In this document: positions 7,289-8,735 of the stretch, piece by piece | How the letters are laid out: the number at the start of each line of letters is the position of its first letter | How positions within the stretch are numbered: position 1 is the first letter of the stretch | NCBI GenBank assembly: GCA_963693635.1 | Contig: CAVOBC010000193.1 | Location: 1 to 8,735 of the forward strand | Length of the DNA: 8,735 bases | Direction: 5' to 3' | Source: CAVOBC01 sp963693635 | GTDB lineage: Bacteria; Pseudomonadota; Gammaproteobacteria; Pseudomonadales; Azotimanducaceae | Notes under the pieces: generated by a model | Told to the model about the DNA's origin: nothing | The model's database searches: none | Seen by the model: the letters and a program-made list of their open reading frames with translations, nothing else | Made by a program: the position numbers and the translations under genes

Positions 7289-7311
7289 GTTCCCTCCCCG
7301 GGTGCGGGAAC
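7289..7311 (-). promoter_or_regulatory. Ribosome binding site of pyrH within a potential hairpin
   Basis: The minus-strand GGGGAGGG (7292-7299) is a strong Shine-Dalgarno sequence 3-5 nt from the GTG start of pyrH. It overlaps the 3' part of an inverted repeat: GTTCCC (7289-7294) and GGGAAC (7306-7311) pair perfectly across an 11-nt loop, and the stem ends on the base before the GTG. Folding would partly hide the site; whether it folds in the cell is unknown. Confidence 0.6.
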
Positions 7312-7318
7312 GAGGGGA

Positions 7319-8188
7319 CTAGCTGTCCTTCAACTGGTTTTGCACTTCTGCGGCAAAGTCTTCTTCTTCCTTCTCGATACCATCACCGACCAGGTAGCGT
7401 GCGAAACGGGTCACTGCGGCGCCTTCCTTGTCCAGCAGCTTTGCGACTTTGACCTTGTCATCTTTAACAAACGGCTGCTCGAGCAAACTGATCTCAGCCA
7501 GGAACTTACGGATTCGGCCATCGATCATCTTCTCGACAATCTCGGCCGGTTTGCCACTATCCTCTGCCTGCGCGGTGTATATCTCGCGCTCCTTGGCCAC
7601 GAGATCAGCGGGTGCATCCGTGGCTGCAACCACCAGCGGGTCGGTCGCAGCAATGTGCATCGCGAGATCTCGGCCCAGGTCCTCGCTGCCACCGGTCATC
7701 GCGAGCAAAACGCCAATTTTGCCGTTTGTATGAACATAACTGCAGAGGCTCCCCTCGGTCACTTCTATGACTTCCGCGCGGCGAACTGACACATTCTCGC
7801 CGATCTTCTGGACAAGCGCCTCACGCTCGACCTCCAGACCATCAGCGAGCAATTTGGCGATGTCGGACTCCCGTGAATCGAACACCAGATCGCGGGCGTG
7901 AGTCACGAAATCGCGGAAGTTCTCATCCTTCGCCGCAAAGTCGGTCTCGCAGTTCACTTCAACCAGAACACCGACCTGACTGTCGTCAGATATACGAATG
8001 CCAACCAGCCCGTCATTCGCGGTTCGACTGGCCTTCTTCGCCGCCTTGAGCCCGCTCGACTTGCGAAGCGTCTCGATCGCCTTGTCCATCGCGCCGTCAG
8101 CTTCGACCAGCGCTTTCTTGCAATCCATCATACCGAGGCCCGTACGGTCCCTCAGTTCCTTTACCATCCCTGCGCTTACTGCTGCCAT
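7319..8188 (-). CDS. tsf: Translation elongation factor Ts (EF-Ts)
   Basis: EF-Ts is the guanine nucleotide exchange factor that releases GDP from EF-Tu. The protein has 289 residues (283 in E. coli). The N-terminal UBA-like domain carries the family signature RTGLGMMDCKKAL (15-27). The EF-Tu-contacting motif appears as NCETDFAAKDENF (79-91), with TDF at 82-84. KIGENVSVRRAE in the core and a C-terminal GDGIEKEEEDFAAEV are close to the E. coli sequence. The ATG at 8188 is chosen because GGAG lies 7 nt upstream and the N-terminus aligns with E. coli EF-Ts. It is cotranscribed downstream of rpsB across a 176-bp spacer containing a strong hairpin, and is followed by pyrH after 30 bp. Confidence 0.97.
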   Translation of the reverse strand: MAAVSAGMVKELRDRTGLGMMDCKKALVEADGAMDKAIETLRKSSGLKAAKKASRTANDGLVGIRISDDSQVGVLVEVNCETDFAAKDENFRDFVTHARDLVFDSRESDIAKLLADGLEVEREALVQKIGENVSVRRAEVIEVTEGSLCSYVHTNGKIGVLLAMTGGSEDLGRDLAMHIAATDPLVVAATDAPADLVAKEREIYTAQAEDSGKPAEIVEKMIDGRIRKFLAEISLLEQPFVKDDKVKVAKLLDKEGAAVTRFARYLVGDGIEKEEEDFAAEVQNQLKDS

Positions 8189-8199
8189 GTCTCATCTCC
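8189..8199 (-). promoter_or_regulatory. Ribosome binding site of tsf
   Basis: On the minus strand GGAG (8196-8199) lies 7 nt before the tsf ATG at 8188. It confirms the start. Confidence 0.7.
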
Positions 8200-8273
8200 A
8201 CAATGCCCACGGCGCCTGGCCGAGGGTGGTCTTGAAATATCGATTGTTGATCCGGCGTCACGCCTCAGGAATC

Positions 8274-8308
8274 TTTGCTCGTCGATCATCTTTCGATCGA
8301 CGAGCAAA
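8274..8308 (-). promoter_or_regulatory. Strong hairpin between rpsB and tsf (possible attenuator or processing site)
   Basis: TTTGCTCGTCGATC (8274-8287) and GATCGACGAGCAAA (8295-8308) are exact reverse complements: a 14-bp stem with a 7-nt loop. In the rpsB-tsf transcript the stem begins 56 nt after the rpsB stop and ends 85 nt before the tsf start. The bases after the stem on the minus strand are GATTCC, so there is no U-tract and it does not fit a classical terminator. RNase processing, 3'-end protection of an rpsB-only mRNA, or partial attenuation are all possible. Confidence 0.75.
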
Positions 8309-8364
8309 ACACGCCGTTTCAAGGCGCGCGTAACACGGACGCTCCCGCCGGGTTGGCTGGCTCT

Positions 8365-8735
8365 TTAGCCCGCCGGCGTCTCACCCGCAGGGGCCGCATC
8401 GGCCGCAGTTTCGGTGGTCGCAGCTTCCGTAGTAACCGCTTCAGTCGCCGCAGGCGCTGCTTCGGCGGCAGCTTCAGTCGCCGGGGCTTCAGTCGCCGGG
8501 GCTTCAGTAGCTGGAGCTGCAGTCGCTGCGCCATCATTAGCCACAGCTTCATTAGCCGCAGGCGCCTCATTGGCCGCAGGCGCTTCATTGGCCGCAGGCG
8601 CTTCATTGGCCGCAGGCGCTTCATCGGCCGCAGGCGCTTCATCGGCCGCAGGCGCTTCATCGGCCGCAGGCGCTTCATCGGCCGCAGGCGCTTCATTGGC
8701 CGCAGGCGCTTCATCGGCCGCAGGCGCTTCATCGG
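8365..8735 (-). CDS. rpsB: C-terminal tail of small ribosomal subunit protein S2 (partial, N-terminus beyond right edge)
   Basis: The visible 122 codons plus two bases end at a TAA (8367-8365). None of the folded S2 core is in the window. The assignment rests on position, directly upstream of tsf on the same strand as in nearly all bacteria, and on the known presence of Ala/Glu/Pro-rich C-terminal extensions on S2 in various proteobacteria. The visible part contains only A, P, E, D, N, T, V and G, with no basic, aromatic or Cys residue, so it should be acidic and disordered. It starts with ten copies of EAPAA(D/N), continues through three TEAPA-like units and ends AAPAGETPAG. The frame is set by the absence of stops, the low-complexity acidic composition and the clean TAA. 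An unrelated acidic repeat protein cannot be excluded from this fragment alone. Confidence 0.8.
   Translation of the reverse strand, partial: DEAPAADEAPAANEAPAADEAPAADEAPAADEAPAADEAPAANEAPAANEAPAANEAPAANEAVANDGAATAAPATEAPATEAPATEAAAEAAPAATEAVTTEAATTETAADAAPAGETPAG
8473..8517. repeat. Three tandem 15-bp repeats in the rpsB tail
   Basis: Units on the plus strand are TTCAGTCGCCGGGGC (8473-8487), an identical copy (8488-8502) and TTCAGTAGCTGGAGC (8503-8517), which differs at three third codon positions. All three encode the same pentapeptide, so the differences are synonymous. This is a shorter and older-looking array next to the 18-bp array. Confidence 0.9.
8551..8735. repeat. 18-bp tandem repeat array in rpsB, running off the right edge
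   Basis: Ten full 18-bp units (8551-8730) and 5 bp of an eleventh are visible. The plus-strand consensus is ATYGGCCGCAGGCGCTTC. Nine units are identical except for one position (C or T), which switches Asp and Asn in the hexapeptide EAPAA(D/N); the unit at 8551-8568 has two further silent changes. The array keeps the reading frame because 18 is a multiple of 3. Its true length is unknown because the window ends inside it. Confidence 0.95.

Larger units (their letters stand above)
8189..8364 (-). other. rpsB-tsf intergenic spacer (176 bp)
   Basis: No gene is visible here. The spacer contains the perfect dyad at 8274-8308, a short near-palindrome GGCGTCACGCC (8254-8264) and the tsf ribosome binding site. 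In E. coli a similarly placed structured spacer lowers tsf expression relative to rpsB; the same role here is inference. Confidence 0.55.

Noticed and set aside
8274..8308. Rho-independent terminator after rpsB
   Set aside because: The stem is strong but neither strand has a T-run following it, so I report only a hairpin of unknown function.
8319..8732. A minus-strand open frame with a (MKRLRP)n basic repeat over the rpsB tail
   Set aside because: It is the neighbouring frame of the 18-bp repeat. The 18-bp unit lets any stop-free frame stay open, so its length means nothing; the EAPAA(D/N) frame fits an S2 tail upstream of tsf and ends in a clean TAA.
1..8735. A novel multi-gene system such as a defence island, mobile element or biosynthetic cluster
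   Set aside because: Every gene is a recognised core housekeeping gene in a familiar operon order, with no integrase, transposase, attachment-site repeat or unknown gene between them.

Overview
The window is one stretch of a bacterial core operon, with every gene on the minus strand. In transcription order (right to left) it reads: end of rpsB (ribosomal protein S2), tsf (EF-Ts), pyrH (UMP kinase), frr (ribosome recycling factor), cdsA (CDP-diglyceride synthase), dxr (DXP reductoisomerase), rseP (site-2 protease) and bamA (outer-membrane assembly factor, cut by the left edge). This gene order, an RseP with two PDZ domains that begins and ends like the enterobacterial protein, and a BamA that reads closely like the Pseudomonas/enterobacterial protein all point to a Gram-negative gammaproteobacterium with a fairly GC-rich genome. 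I cannot name the genus.

Layout by region. 1-2318: bamA, 772 codons visible, missing its last barrel strands. 2322-3737: rseP, only 3 bp from bamA. 3738-3981: the longest non-coding stretch (244 bp), with three tandem 13-bp repeats and a 9-bp dyad. 3982-5145: dxr, overlapping cdsA by an ATGA. 5142-5954: cdsA. 5955-5977: a 23-bp gap where most gammaproteobacteria carry uppS; the gene is absent here. 5978-6535: frr. 6566-7288: pyrH with a GTG start and a hairpin over its ribosome binding site. 7319-8188: tsf. 8189-8364: a 176-bp spacer with a perfect 14-bp-stem hairpin. 8365-8735: the end of rpsB, a long acidic Ala/Pro/Glu tail built from 18-bp and 15-bp tandem repeats.

The genes link translation (S2, EF-Ts, RRF), pyrimidine nucleotide supply (PyrH), phospholipid and isoprenoid precursors (CdsA, Dxr) and envelope assembly and stress signalling (RseP, BamA). 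I see no mobile element, CRISPR array, tRNA or rRNA, and no sign of a new multi-gene system. What deserves a second look are variations on the standard operon: the missing uppS, the repeat-built S2 tail, the repeats and dyads in the two long spacers, an insertion in RseP and an odd BamA N-terminus.
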